A DNA stretch of 64,000 nucleotides from an uncultured Opitutia bacterium (GCA_903877135.1 CAIRCN010000082.1:23885-87884); one strand, 5' to 3'. Counted from the first letter of the stretch, positions 26,201-35,895 are shown. Translations and numbers: made by a program. The notes: generated by a model not told the origin, from the sequence alone.

Positions 26201-26782
26201 ATGGCCTTTGCCGAGCTCATCTCCTTCGACCGGCCGCTCAAGGCGGTGGCAACGCATGACCAACGCGGTCGCACCTACTCGGAGGCCGAGTTGTCCGTGC
26301 AGACCGAGCAGGCCTACAATAGTGGGGTAGACGCCGCCCGGGCCGCCGCCGACCAACAGATGGTAGAGCTACGCACGGAAATTGAGCAGCTGAGCGATGG
26401 TGTGCTGCGTAAGCTATCTGACCTCGAAACTGCGCTCCTTGCGCAGCTGCGCGATGCGCTACCCGGCCTCGCGGTCGAAATTTCCCGACGACTTCTGGCT
26501 GGCTACGAGCCTTCGGCAGACATCGTGTCGAATCTTTGCGAAGAGGCGCTCGCCGAGCTTTTCCCGGAACGCGACAACCTTGAGTTGGCGGTCAGCCCGC
26601 GCGATGCCGCACTGCTCGAACAACTCAAACCCGGTTGGATGGAGCGCTATCCCGCCCTGCGCATCCGGGTCGACCATGGCCTCGGGCCTGGCGATTGCCA
26701 GGTCCGCAGCCGCTTCGGCCTCACCGATGCACGCCTGCAGACCAAACTAACCGCGATGTCACAAAGTCTGGTTCACGCATGA
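26201..26782 (+). CDS. fliH: Flagellar export regulator FliH
   Basis: 193 residues. An N-terminal region is followed by an Ala/Gln/Glu-rich coiled coil (about 35-75) and a C-terminal domain with VEISRRLLAGY and RVDHGLGPGDCQVRSRFG. FliH holds the FliI ATPase and brings it to the C ring. Position between fliG and fliI is canonical. A 49-bp gap follows, with no convincing gene. Confidence 0.9.
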   Translation: MAFAELISFDRPLKAVATHDQRGRTYSEAELSVQTEQAYNSGVDAARAAADQQMVELRTEIEQLSDGVLRKLSDLETALLAQLRDALPGLAVEISRRLLAGYEPSADIVSNLCEEALAELFPERDNLELAVSPRDAALLEQLKPGWMERYPALRIRVDHGLGPGDCQVRSRFGLTDARLQTKLTAMSQSLVHA

Positions 26783-26831
26783 CCTCACTTCGTCCAGTCG
26801 ACGCCCGCCACGCGGCCCTCGGAGGAGCAGG

Positions 26832-28160
26832 ATGAACACCGGATCCAACGTTGCTCCGCTGGTGGAGCTACTTCGCACCCAGATCCGCCACCTGCCGCCG
26901 GTGCAGCGTGTTGGCGCGGTAACGGGCGTTGCCGGTCTTATTATCGAATCTGACGGCCCCAACGTCGGACTCGGCGAACTCTGCCTCATCCGCTCGTCGC
27001 GTTTTGATTTCCAAGTGCGCGCCGAGGTCGTAGGTTTCCGCGAACACCGTGTGCTTCTCATGCCGTTGGGCGACGCTGCTGGTCTGCACGTCGGCTGCGA
27101 GGTCGCCGCCTGCGACCGCCCGGCGCTCCCGCAACCTGGCCCGAAAATGCTGGGCCGGGTTTTCGACGCCCTCGGTCGCCCGTTCGATGGGCTCGGCCCC
27201 ATGCCGTCCAGTCGCAACCTCGGGCAAAACGCCGCGCCGCCGCATCCGCTGCGCCGCCAGCGCATCAAGCACACCTTCGCGACGGGGGTTCGCGCGATCG
27301 ATGCCTTCGTCCCGTTTGGCCGCGGCCAGCGCCTTGGCCTCTTCGCCGGTTCCGGTGTCGGCAAATCTACCCTTATGGGCATGATTGCCCGCGGCTCGGA
27401 GGCCGATGTCGTGGTCGTCGCGCTGGTGGGCGAGCGCGGCCGCGAAGTCCGCGAGTTCATCGAGAAAGACCTCGGCCCGGAGGGCATGAAGCGCGCAGTC
27501 GTTGTTGTGGCGACATCCGACACTCCCGCGCCTCTGCGCCTGCGCGCCGCTTTCACCGCCACGGCGATTGCCGAAGCGTGGCGCGACGCCGGCAAAAACG
27601 TCCTATTTATGATGGACTCGGTCACGCGCTTTGCGATGGCCCAGCGCGAAATTGGCCTCGCCATCGGCGAGCCGCCCGCCACTCGCGGCTACACTCCCTC
27701 GGTCTTCGCCATGCTGCCGCGCTTGCTGGAGCGCACCGGTGCCGGCGAGCAGGGGGCCATCACCGCGCTCTACACCGTGCTCGTCGAGGGCGATGACATG
27801 AACGAGCCCGTGGCGGACACTGTCCGCGGCATCCTCGACGGCCACATCGTCCTCTCGCGCCAGCTGGCGCATTTCAACCATTACCCGGCGATCGACATCC
27901 TCGAAAGCGTGAGCCGGCTCAACCGCGATGTCTGCACTGCGGAGGAGGTCGCGCTCGCGGGCCGGGGCCGTGAGCAGCTCGCGCTCTACCGCAAGAACGA
28001 GGACCTCGTCTCCATCGGCGCCTATCAGAAGGGCGCGAATGCCGCGCTCGACCGCGCCATCGCGCTGCACGAGACGCTGGGCCAGTTCCTGCGCCAGGGC
28101 GTGCTGGAGCACACGGCCCGCGCCCAGAGTTTTCTTAACCTCCAAAAAATCCTCGCATGA
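26832..28160 (+). CDS. fliI: Flagellar export ATPase FliI
   Basis: 442 residues. P-loop GLFAGSGVGKSTLMG, Walker B VLFMMDSVTRFAMAQREIGL, and the catalytic Glu region VALVGERGREV. It resembles F1-ATPase beta subunits. It powers substrate unfolding and chaperone release at the export gate. It overlaps fliJ by four bases (ATGA). Confidence 0.97.
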   Translation: MNTGSNVAPLVELLRTQIRHLPPVQRVGAVTGVAGLIIESDGPNVGLGELCLIRSSRFDFQVRAEVVGFREHRVLLMPLGDAAGLHVGCEVAACDRPALPQPGPKMLGRVFDALGRPFDGLGPMPSSRNLGQNAAPPHPLRRQRIKHTFATGVRAIDAFVPFGRGQRLGLFAGSGVGKSTLMGMIARGSEADVVVVALVGERGREVREFIEKDLGPEGMKRAVVVVATSDTPAPLRLRAAFTATAIAEAWRDAGKNVLFMMDSVTRFAMAQREIGLAIGEPPATRGYTPSVFAMLPRLLERTGAGEQGAITALYTVLVEGDDMNEPVADTVRGILDGHIVLSRQLAHFNHYPAIDILESVSRLNRDVCTAEEVALAGRGREQLALYRKNEDLVSIGAYQKGANAALDRAIALHETLGQFLRQGVLEHTARAQSFLNLQKILA

Positions 28161-28612
28161 AACGTTTCCGTTTTCCCCTCCAGCCGGTAGGAGTCTTGCG
28201 CGCCCACCGGGAACTTCACGCTAAGGAACGGTTCGCCGCCGCCGTCCAGGTCTTCGTCCAGGCCGAAGCGGATCTTGCGGCCACCCTGGCGCGGCAGCAT
28301 GCCCTGGAATTGACGCTGTTTGCCAGCCGCAAAACCACCTATCGCGCGGCGGAGGCGGCGCAGTTGCTGGCCGATTACCGCCGCGAGTGCACCGCCGAGG
28401 CCGCGGCCGAGCGCCGCGGCGCCGCCGCGCGCGTTGAGATTCAAAAGTGCCGGGAAGCCTATCTCGAGGCCCATCGTAATCTTGAGATTGTCAACCGCCT
28501 TGAGGTCAAAGCACGCGCCACCCACCGGCGGGCGACGGACCGCGAAGAGCAGGCCGAATTCGACGACCGCGCCGGCAGCCGACACCTCAAACCCGAATTC
28601 TCCAGCCCATGA
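28157..28612 (+). CDS. fliJ: Flagellar export protein FliJ
   Basis: 151 residues, nearly all coiled coil. It starts MKRFRFPLQPVGVLRAHRE, the usual FliJ opening, and is rich in Ala, Arg and Glu. FliJ acts as the gamma-like stalk between FliI and FlhA. It overlaps both neighbours by four bases, indicating tight translational coupling. Confidence 0.9.
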   Translation: MKRFRFPLQPVGVLRAHRELHAKERFAAAVQVFVQAEADLAATLARQHALELTLFASRKTTYRAAEAAQLLADYRRECTAEAAAERRGAAARVEIQKCREAYLEAHRNLEIVNRLEVKARATHRRATDREEQAEFDDRAGSRHLKPEFSSP

Positions 28613-29226
28613 CCGCTCTGCTTCGTAATCCTCTTGTCACCGCCCCCGTCGCGCTCGTGCTGGCGCTCGCCGTGGGGTTCGCCTCGTTCTGGCGCGCCGC
28701 CGCGCCGCTTCTGGAGCAGGCCTTGCTGGCCCGCGCCAAGGCCGCCGCCACGACCAAGCCCAAGAAGGAAAAAGGGTGGGACTTCTGGACCATCGAGATC
28801 GAAAATCTATCCAACGAACTCAAGGACGAGCGGGCCCGGGTGCGCAAGCAATCCGACCTGCTCGACCAACGCGAGGTGCGCATTGCCGCGGAGCGCAAGG
28901 AACTCGAGGCCATGCGCAACGAACTCGATGGTCTGCGCCACGACCTAGCCGACAAGGTCGTCTCCATCCGCGCCGACGAGGCGAAAAACCTGCGCGGCCT
29001 CTCGCAGACCTACACCAATCTCACCCCGCGCGCCGCCGTCGCGATCATCCGCGAACTCGACGATGCGACCGTCGTGAAGATCCTTTTTCTAATGAAGCCC
29101 GATGTCGTCGGCCCCATTTTTGAGGAGATGAGCCGCACGGCGGGCAGTGACGGCACTCTCGCGCGCCGGGTCGCCATTCTCTCCGAGAAACTCCGCGTCA
29201 TGAACGGCAGCAAACCCGCGGGCTGA
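28609..29226 (+). CDS. MotE-like protein (membrane anchor, coiled coil, MgtE-N domain)
   Basis: 205 residues. One transmembrane helix near 12-30 (VALVLALAVGFASFW), a charged coiled coil at about 60-135, then an MgtE N-terminal-like helical domain (LTPRAAVAIIRELDDATV, VKILFLMKPDVVGPIFEEM). This architecture matches the MotE/FliG-middle-like family found between fliJ and fliK in many bacteria. In Helicobacter, MotE chaperones motor protein assembly. It is coupled to fliJ by a four-base overlap. Confidence 0.8.
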   Translation: MTALLRNPLVTAPVALVLALAVGFASFWRAAAPLLEQALLARAKAAATTKPKKEKGWDFWTIEIENLSNELKDERARVRKQSDLLDQREVRIAAERKELEAMRNELDGLRHDLADKVVSIRADEAKNLRGLSQTYTNLTPRAAVAIIRELDDATVVKILFLMKPDVVGPIFEEMSRTAGSDGTLARRVAILSEKLRVMNGSKPAG

Positions 29227-29291
29227 CCGGGACGATTCCATCCCGCCCCATGGAAGGAGCGGTTGCGAGCCACGGAGGGTTCGGGCTTACC

Positions 29292-31424
29292 ATGCAACTC
29301 TCCGCCTCCATTTTTCCTCTCGATCCCGCCACCGCAATGGCGACTCCGCCCACGGTGACTGGAGCGTCCACCGCCGCTCCCGCGCCCAGTCTCTTTGGGG
29401 AACTGCTCCTGGCTCAGTCGGGCGAAATTGCGGGTCCATTCTCCAACGCGCCGCTTTGCCTGCACAGCGGCCCGGCTCCTGTGCCTTCGGACCGCGCCGC
29501 GACGATTTCGAATGCCGCTGTCCTCGGAAACGCGGTGGCCGGCTGGCTTTCGCCTGCGCAGGCCAATTTGGCGCCACCAATTCCGGTGCCCGCGGGTAGT
29601 GAGGTTCTTGGCTCGGGCGATCTCGCTTCAACCGAATCGACTTCCGCGACCGCCGCCAAGGTAGAATCTATGGGCGGTAGTTTCTTTGGCATCATGCCGA
29701 CGAGTTTCATGCGTGGCGGCTGCGGCCGCGTTCCCCTCGACCAAAATGCGTCGAACGATGAAGCAACGGGGCGAAACCCGTCACCGGCGCCTGTGTCAGC
29801 AGGGCAAGTCTGCGCCGCCCCGGTTGCCCCAGTGGAATTGTCCAGCACTGCCAGCGCCGCGACGGATTTTCTGTCGGCGAAGAGCGCCGGTGGAGCTGAC
29901 ACCACGGCAAGCCGCTGCGCCAGCAAGGCTCCCGCCCGGTGCACATCGATGGGTGACGGCAAGAACCCGAGCTCCACTGGAGTGACGGTGTCGCGAGCCA
30001 AGGCAGGACGCGAGGCTCAAGGCGGTCTGGCCGCTAGCGATTTGTCCAGCCCGACGCTGACCGATCTCCTGCCCGTTGGCCCACAGCCGGCCAACCCCGA
30101 GACCGCTGCGGCAATTTCGGATCATGCTTCGGTCTTCCAGTGTGATCCGACAGTGACCACTGCAGTCGCAGGCGGTCCCGTTTGCATGGAGAAAAAACGC
30201 CCGCAGGCTGGCTCGGTTGCTCTCGCCGCAGCGGGCTTCGCTCCGGTCACGCCTTGGGCTCAAACGGTCTTGGCGGAGCAAAATGCGTCAGCCACCGCCG
30301 CAACCCGGCCCACGCTCGACCAAGCGCCGCTGCTGGCTTCGTTGCCGGCTCTGAACTCGCTACGGGCACCGCTTGTCACAAGTGGAGTCGCAGCGCCATC
30401 GCCTGCGGGTATGCCTTTGATCGGGACGACGGGCGAGGCCGCGGTTCCAGTCGGCGCCGACCTCGCTACCCCCTCGGCACCGCGGGATTACTCGACAGTC
30501 GCTTCGCCGCGCCTTGCCGCCGCTGCACCCGCTTCTCGCGATTTTTCAGCCTCATCACTTACGCTCGGCGATGTCGCCGCTCCGCTAGTGAGCGACGCCG
30601 TGCGCTCGAACGAAACCACTGTTTCCCCTCCGCGAATTGCGTCCGTGCTCACAGATGTGTCCCGCGTCCTGACCCCCCCGCTCGCCGCCGCGGCAAATTC
30701 TGCCGCCGTCGTCGGTGCAGCGACGAATTCGGGGCGCATCGAGGCAAACTGTGGAGAAAAAAAGATACTATCAACTAACGCGCAGGTAGATGCGGAGAGT
30801 ACGATCGGCCTTGGCACCAACGTTGCTAAAACAAAAGTCTCCATGCCAGCAACACTCAACCCCCATTCACCTGCCGCGGAGTCCGGTGCGACGCGCAGTG
30901 TGTCGGTGCCGCAGACCTTCGAGGCATTGGTCAGGGAGACGTCGCAGCTTGACGCGCCCGAACCGGTGCAGACTGCCCAGCAGGCTGTTGATCGGGTGCT
31001 CACAGTCACGGATCGGGTTGCCTCAGGGGATCACCGTGCGGTGGAACTCCAGTTCAAGATTTCGGGCGTCGATCTTGCGGTGCATGTCGCCCTGCGCGGC
31101 GACACTATCCACACCACGTTTCGCACCGACTCGCCAGAACTGCGCTCGGCGCTTGCCCAAGAGTGGCAGACCGTGAACGCCCAGCCTGCCGCGCGCGCGC
31201 AACGGCTCGCCGAGCCGGTTTTCACCGCCTCCTCATCAGGTTCGCAGACAGCATTGCAGGCCGACACCGGCGGCACGCCGCAGCGCGACGCCGGCGCTCG
31301 GCCGGAAGCACCTCAGCCGTTCAACGCGTTGCGCCCAACCTCAGCGGAAGCCTCCAGCACCGCTCCCACAGTTGCAGCGACTCCGTTGGCCGATTCCACC
31401 CGACTCCTTCACGCCTTCGCCTAA
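29292..31424 (+). CDS. fliK: Flagellar hook-length control protein FliK
   Basis: 710 residues from the ATG at 29292; an ATG at 29250 is possible. Most of the protein is a disordered Ala/Ser/Pro/Thr-rich ruler. The C-terminal hook domain (about 575-650) has AVELQFKISGVDLAVHVALRG and FRTDSPELRSALAQEW, typical of the FliK C-terminal domain that touches FlhB. It measures hook length and switches export to filament proteins. At 710 residues it is longer than enteric FliK (about 400). Confidence 0.88.
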   Translation: MQLSASIFPLDPATAMATPPTVTGASTAAPAPSLFGELLLAQSGEIAGPFSNAPLCLHSGPAPVPSDRAATISNAAVLGNAVAGWLSPAQANLAPPIPVPAGSEVLGSGDLASTESTSATAAKVESMGGSFFGIMPTSFMRGGCGRVPLDQNASNDEATGRNPSPAPVSAGQVCAAPVAPVELSSTASAATDFLSAKSAGGADTTASRCASKAPARCTSMGDGKNPSSTGVTVSRAKAGREAQGGLAASDLSSPTLTDLLPVGPQPANPETAAAISDHASVFQCDPTVTTAVAGGPVCMEKKRPQAGSVALAAAGFAPVTPWAQTVLAEQNASATAATRPTLDQAPLLASLPALNSLRAPLVTSGVAAPSPAGMPLIGTTGEAAVPVGADLATPSAPRDYSTVASPRLAAAAPASRDFSASSLTLGDVAAPLVSDAVRSNETTVSPPRIASVLTDVSRVLTPPLAAAANSAAVVGAATNSGRIEANCGEKKILSTNAQVDAESTIGLGTNVAKTKVSMPATLNPHSPAAESGATRSVSVPQTFEALVRETSQLDAPEPVQTAQQAVDRVLTVTDRVASGDHRAVELQFKISGVDLAVHVALRGDTIHTTFRTDSPELRSALAQEWQTVNAQPAARAQRLAEPVFTASSSGSQTALQADTGGTPQRDAGARPEAPQPFNALRPTSAEASSTAPTVAATPLADSTRLLHAFA

Positions 31425-31430
31425 AATACC

Positions 31431-31904
31431 ATGCAAGTCACCCCAGTTACTTCACCGACCATTACTGCCGCGACCGCGGCTACCAATCCCACCGCGCCCA
31501 CGGCCACACCGACCAAGAGCAGCCTAGGCCAGGCCGATTTTCTGAAACTGCTCTCCCAGCAGTTCCAGCAGCAAGATCCAATGAAACCGATGGATGACAC
31601 GGCCTTCATCGCCCAAATGGCCCAGTTCACCGCTCTCGATCAGTCCACCTCGCTCCTTGCGCAGGTCACGGCGATGAACGCCAAGCAAGATGCGGTGACC
31701 GCTAATAGCTACATCGGTCGTAATGTCACCGTCAACGACGGCAACGGCGGCACGGCCGTCGGCCCAGTGACCGGCGTCGATATGAGCAGTGGTGCCCCGT
31801 GCCTCGTTATCGGTGCCAGCACCTATGCGGTTTCCTCCGTTGTGCGTGTCGAACCGGCCACTCCGGCCGCCGGGACACCGGCGGCGGGCGCCCCAACTCC
31901 TTAA
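31431..31904 (+). CDS. flgD: Hook cap / scaffold protein FlgD
   Basis: 157 residues. Thr/Ala-rich N-terminus, then the export core LGQADFLKLLSQQFQQQDP and MDDTAFIAQMAQFTALDQS. The C-terminal domain is reduced (GRNVTVNDGNGG, CLVIGASTYAVSSV), so this is a short FlgD without the full fibronectin-like domains. It caps the growing hook. Confidence 0.92.
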   Translation: MQVTPVTSPTITAATAATNPTAPTATPTKSSLGQADFLKLLSQQFQQQDPMKPMDDTAFIAQMAQFTALDQSTSLLAQVTAMNAKQDAVTANSYIGRNVTVNDGNGGTAVGPVTGVDMSSGAPCLVIGASTYAVSSVVRVEPATPAAGTPAAGAPTP

Positions 31905-31944
31905 CTTTCCCAATCCGTCCCTAACCTCAAACCCACTAACACTC

Positions 31945-32745
31945 ATGGCACTCATCGGCACACTCACCTCGGGCGTCAGCGCGCTGCGCACCTTCAGCAA
32001 GGGCCTCGAACTCATCGGCAACAACATCGCCAACATTGACACGACGGCCTACAAGTCCTCCTCGGCAAGCTACACCGACTCGTTCAGCAACACGCTTCGC
32101 GCTGCTTCTGCAGCCGGCGGCGATGCTGCCGTTCAGGTCGGCACTGGCGTGCAGGTTTCGGGCATCAACACCAATTTCACTCAGGGCTCGCTCTCCAGCA
32201 CGGGCGTCATTACGGACCTTGGGGTCTCCGGCCAAGGCTACTTTGTCGTGCAGGATGGCAACGGGGTCAACTATGCAACGCGCGACGGCTCGTTCAATTT
32301 AGATTCGGGCGGCAATCTGGTGAACGCCAAGGGCTACAACGTGCTGGATTCCACCGGCACGAAGATCACGGTCGCCAATTATAGTCAGGCAGCCTCCGTC
32401 AGCATCAGCAGCGATGGCACGGTGACGGCATTCGATTCCAGTGGCAAGGCCACGGCCACGCAGAAAGTCGGTCTACTCACGATTCCGGACGAGACGAAGC
32501 TGATGAAGCAAGGTGGCAGCCTCTACGATTTCTCGGCCACAGGAGCAGTGGTCACCGATATTTCTACGGCTAGCACTGGTGGCCATGGCACAATCCAGTC
32601 TGGCACGCTTGAACTCTCCAATGTCGACTTAACTGAGCAGTTTTCCAACCTGATTACCACGCAACGCAGCTTTCAGGCCGGCTCCCGCCTGATCACGGTT
32701 TCCGACACCGTGCTCGAAGATGTCGTCAACCTGAAGCGCAGCTGA
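31945..32745 (+). CDS. flgE: Flagellar hook protein FlgE (short form)
   Basis: 266 residues from the ATG at 31945. N-terminal LIGNNIANIDTTAYKSSSASY, then LGVSGQGYFVVQDGNG and a C-terminal SNVDLTEQFSNLITTQRSFQAGS. At 266 residues it lacks the outer D2-type domains of enteric FlgE (about 400). FlgD before it and FliL after it fix its identity as hook rather than rod protein. Confidence 0.9.
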   Translation: MALIGTLTSGVSALRTFSKGLELIGNNIANIDTTAYKSSSASYTDSFSNTLRAASAAGGDAAVQVGTGVQVSGINTNFTQGSLSSTGVITDLGVSGQGYFVVQDGNGVNYATRDGSFNLDSGGNLVNAKGYNVLDSTGTKITVANYSQAASVSISSDGTVTAFDSSGKATATQKVGLLTIPDETKLMKQGGSLYDFSATGAVVTDISTASTGGHGTIQSGTLELSNVDLTEQFSNLITTQRSFQAGSRLITVSDTVLEDVVNLKRS

Positions 32746-32755
32746 GGATTTCGCC

Positions 32756-33367
32756 ATGGCCGCCACCAAACCCTCCACTCCGGCTGCAACGACCACAGCA
32801 CCCGCGGCGGCTGCTTCCGCCTCCGGTTCTGCGAGCTCACCGGCACCTGCACCCGTTGCCGTGGGCGGAGGACTTAAGTCTTGGATCCCGACGATCCTTG
32901 CCTTGGTGCTGGCTCCTGTTTGCACCTGGGCCGTGGGAGAGTTCGTGCTCATCCCACGCCTGCAGAAAAAACTGTCGGCACCGACGGTCGCAGATGCCAC
33001 CGTTAGCCCGGCCGAAGGCGCTTCCGAAAAAGAGAGCAAGGAAGGCAAGGGAGGCAAGGAGGGTGCGCCCAACTACGAGTTCCAGAACGTCGTCGTCAAT
33101 CTCGCCGGCACGATGGGCACGCGTTATCTCAAGACCAGCTTCCTGGTGACCGGTGCGACCGAGGCCAATATCAAATCTGTCTTCGAGGCCAACAAGCCGC
33201 GACTGACCGATGTCACCCTCAACGTCCTCTCGTCGCTGTCGCTGGCTGACTTGGAGGAGCCCGGAGCGAAGAATGTGCTGCGAGAAAAACTCGTTACGGC
33301 CTACAATCAGGCCCTAGGGCACAAGGTCGCCGAGCAGGTCTATTTCTCCGACTTCGTGGTGCAGTGA
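32756..33367 (+). CDS. fliL: Flagellar stator-associated protein FliL
   Basis: 203 residues. Cytoplasmic Ala/Pro/Ser-rich tail of about 38 residues, one transmembrane helix (WIPTILALVLAPVCTWAVG), a charged linker and the periplasmic FliL domain (FQNVVVNLAGTMGTRYLKTS) ending VYFSDFVVQ. It surrounds the stators and supports torque. The stop overlaps the fliM start (TGATG). Confidence 0.93.
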   Translation: MAATKPSTPAATTTAPAAAASASGSASSPAPAPVAVGGGLKSWIPTILALVLAPVCTWAVGEFVLIPRLQKKLSAPTVADATVSPAEGASEKESKEGKGGKEGAPNYEFQNVVVNLAGTMGTRYLKTSFLVTGATEANIKSVFEANKPRLTDVTLNVLSSLSLADLEEPGAKNVLREKLVTAYNQALGHKVAEQVYFSDFVVQ

Positions 33368-34425
33368 TGGCCGACGACACCTCCATCATTGCGGGCAGCA
33401 TTCTCGATCAATCCGAGATCGATCGGCTGTTGGCGCAGGAGACGGCGGCCCCGGTTGCCAAGCAGTTCTTGATCCGCCCCGAGGGCTCCCGAACCTCGTC
33501 CTCTGGCGATGCCAAGGTCGAGGCCTTCGACTTCCGCAACCCGGCGTTTCTGTCCGAGGTCGAGTTGCGCCGGCTACGCCTGTTGCACGAAGATTTTATC
33601 CGCTATCTCTCGGCGCGGCTGTCGCTCTATCTGCGCATGGAGTTCGGTCTGAAAATGGCCCGGCTTACCACCTCCACCTATTCAAAGTTCACAGAGTCGC
33701 TGCCGAATCCCACCCACCTCTGCCTGTTCAAGGTGGAGCCGCTCGTCGGCGCCGGCATCCTCGACGTTAATCCGCGCCTAGCGCTCACCATCGCCGACCG
33801 CCTGCTGGGTGGCCGTGGCCACTCGGTCAAGGCCGAGCGCTACCTGACGGAAATCGAAATTGCCCTGCTTGAAGACGTGATTCACATCGTGCTCGAGGAG
33901 TGGTGCGGACAGTGGAAAAGCGATCAAGAGCTGCGACCCTTCATCATCGGCCACGAGAACAACGGCCGCTTCCTCCAGACTTCACCCAAAGACGCGATCG
34001 TCCTCATCCTCACGCTCGAGGCGAATTTCGGCGACTGCTCCGAACAGCTCCAGATTGGGGTGCCCTACTATACAATCGAGCCGGTGGTGAAGAAAATGCA
34101 GGTGCGCCGCCAGAAGGACACCGCCTCGTCCCACACCGAAAAGCGCGCCGCCTGGCATCCGGCCTACGAGCGGATCAAGGTGCCAGTGCGTGCAGAGTGG
34201 AACGTCTTCGACCTCACCGTGCGCGAGATCACCAGTCTGCGCGTGGGCGACGTGGTCGAACTGCCCGCCTCAATCTTTCAGGAAACCCACGTGCTGCTAA
34301 ACGGCACACCCAAATTCGCCGGCACCGTTGGGCTCGATTCCGACCGTGTCGCCGTGCAACTCACCCGCCGCCTTCCCGCCGAGGAAACGGCCCAAGCCAA
34401 ATCCGATGGAAGAAAAAACCCTTGA
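33367..34425 (+). CDS. fliM: Flagellar motor switch protein FliM
   Basis: 352 residues from the ATG at 33367, overlapping the fliL stop. The CheY-binding N-terminal helix is SILDQSEIDRLLAQE. The middle CheC-like domain follows (FIRYLSARLSLYLRMEFGLK, GRGHSVKAERYLTEIE). The C-terminal SpoA domain has VREITSLRVGDVVELPAS. It forms the C-ring wall and receives the chemotaxis signal. It overlaps fliN by 20 bases. Confidence 0.95.
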   Translation: MADDTSIIAGSILDQSEIDRLLAQETAAPVAKQFLIRPEGSRTSSSGDAKVEAFDFRNPAFLSEVELRRLRLLHEDFIRYLSARLSLYLRMEFGLKMARLTTSTYSKFTESLPNPTHLCLFKVEPLVGAGILDVNPRLALTIADRLLGGRGHSVKAERYLTEIEIALLEDVIHIVLEEWCGQWKSDQELRPFIIGHENNGRFLQTSPKDAIVLILTLEANFGDCSEQLQIGVPYYTIEPVVKKMQVRRQKDTASSHTEKRAAWHPAYERIKVPVRAEWNVFDLTVREITSLRVGDVVELPASIFQETHVLLNGTPKFAGTVGLDSDRVAVQLTRRLPAEETAQAKSDGRKNP

Positions 34426-34657
34426 TATCGTGCTCGACGTAAAGGTGAAGGTCACCGTGCAGTTGGGCTCCGTCCACCTCCCCATGCGCGAGGTGCTCGA
34501 ACTCGCCGCCGGTTCGGTCGTGCAGCTTATGCAGCACGCCAGCGACCCGGTCGGCCTCTACGTCAACGACAAGCTCGTTGCCTACGGTGAAGTCGTCGTA
34601 GTGGAGGATAATTTTGGCATCAAAATCACCGAGCTCGTCGGTAGCGTCAAACCATGA
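34406..34657 (+). CDS. fliN: Flagellar motor switch protein FliN
   Basis: 83 residues, only the SpoA domain: VKVKVTVQLGSVHLPMREVL, LAAGSVVQL, VYVNDKLVAYGEVVVVEDNFGIKI-type core. This is the short form (many FliN are 100-140 residues). The start codon lies inside fliM, 20 bases before its stop. Confidence 0.93.
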   Translation: MEEKTLDIVLDVKVKVTVQLGSVHLPMREVLELAAGSVVQLMQHASDPVGLYVNDKLVAYGEVVVVEDNFGIKITELVGSVKP

Positions 34658-35067
34658 GCTGGGGCGCCCGCATTCGCTGGCTAACTGCGACGCTGGCTGC
34701 GGTCCTGTTCACTCTGGCCGCCGTGGCCGGTCCGACCACCGAGAGCCAGATTATCGTCCCAGTGCACACGGTGAAATCCGCCGCACCCGCGGGTGGTGGC
34801 GATGGCTCGGGGCTGCTCACCGCGGTGGCGGTGCTCGTGCTGGCCGGCGCCGGTGGCTGGCTGCTGTGGCACCGACGCAGTGGGTTGGGAGTGAGCCGCG
34901 CGCCACGACAGCTCGCCATTGATGAAACCCGCTCGCTCGGCAACCGGCAGTATCTTGTAGTTGCATCCTATCGGGATAAAAAATACCTCCTTGGCGTCTG
35001 CCCCGGCCGCATCGACTTGCTCGCCCCGCTGCAGGAATCGGGTGCCGCGGAGGAACCGCATCCATGA
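34654..35067 (+). CDS. fliO: Flagellar biosynthesis protein FliO
   Basis: 137 residues. Signal-like first helix (1-25), a second transmembrane helix at about 50-70 (LLTAVAVLVLAGAGGWLLW), then the FliO domain with DETRSLGNRQYLVVASY and KKYLLGVCPGRIDLLAPL. It helps assemble the FliP ring. Four-base overlaps with fliN and fliP. Confidence 0.87.
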   Translation: MSWGARIRWLTATLAAVLFTLAAVAGPTTESQIIVPVHTVKSAAPAGGGDGSGLLTAVAVLVLAGAGGWLLWHRRSGLGVSRAPRQLAIDETRSLGNRQYLVVASYRDKKYLLGVCPGRIDLLAPLQESGAAEEPHP

Positions 35068-35876
35068 ACGGTCTTCGGTCACTATGCCGGCTGCTTCCCC
35101 TGCTGCTCGTGCTTGCAGGAAGTTTCGCTCCTGCCGTCTCGGCACGAAATGCCCCGCCGACGGTCGCGCCTGCCCCAGCGGCTGTCCCTGCGACAAAGAC
35201 CGATCCCTTTCGCCTCAACATCGGCTTGGAGGGCACAGGCCGCCCCGGCGATGTCAGCGTGGCGGTGCAGATCGTGATTGTGATGACGCTGCTCTCGGTG
35301 GCGCCCTCGATCGTGCTGCTGATGACGAGCTTCACGCGCATCGTGATCGTGCTCGGCTTTGTGCGCACCGCCCTTGGCACCCCCAGCGCGCCCTCAAACC
35401 AGATTATCGTAGGACTCTCGCTGTTTCTGACCTTCTTCCTCATGGGACCGGTGTTTGACCGTGTGCAGAAGGAGGCCCTAAACCCGTATTTGGATGGCAA
35501 GCTTACCTCGGCCCAGGCGCTCGACCAGGCGTCGCTCCCGTTGAAGGATTTCATGCTCAAGCAGGCGCGCACACGTGATCTGGAATATTTCCTCGAACTC
35601 GGCGGCTACGGACCGACGGCGGTGAAAGACCTGCCGATGCGCGTGGTCATCCCGGCCTTTGTGATCAGCGAACTGCAGACGGCGTTTCAGATGGGCTTCC
35701 TCCTTTTTCTGCCGTTCCTCGTGATCGATTTTCTGGTGTCGTCGGTGTTGATGGCGCTCGGCATGATGATGATGCCGCCGACGGTAGTGGCACTACCGCT
35801 CAAGCTGCTGCTGTTCGTGCTAGTTGATGGCTGGCACCTCGTCGTGAAGTCGCTGGTGCAGAGTTTTGTAACCTGA
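35064..35876 (+). CDS. fliP: Flagellar export gate protein FliP
   Basis: 270 residues with a cleavable signal peptide (LPLLLVLAGSFAPAVSA). The four-helix core shows LLSVAPSIVLLMTSFTRIVI, then SELQTAFQMGFLLFLPFLVI and a C-terminal MALGMMMMPPTVVALPLK. It forms the core ring of the export gate with FliQ and FliR. Confidence 0.96.
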   Translation: MNGLRSLCRLLPLLLVLAGSFAPAVSARNAPPTVAPAPAAVPATKTDPFRLNIGLEGTGRPGDVSVAVQIVIVMTLLSVAPSIVLLMTSFTRIVIVLGFVRTALGTPSAPSNQIIVGLSLFLTFFLMGPVFDRVQKEALNPYLDGKLTSAQALDQASLPLKDFMLKQARTRDLEYFLELGGYGPTAVKDLPMRVVIPAFVISELQTAFQMGFLLFLPFLVIDFLVSSVLMALGMMMMPPTVVALPLKLLLFVLVDGWHLVVKSLVQSFVT

Positions 35877-35895
35877 ACCCCGCCGGACATTCGCG

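Noticed and set aside
26779..26835. Short open frame of 18 codons between fliH and fliI
   Set aside because: No conserved features; it overlaps both genes and is explained by chance.
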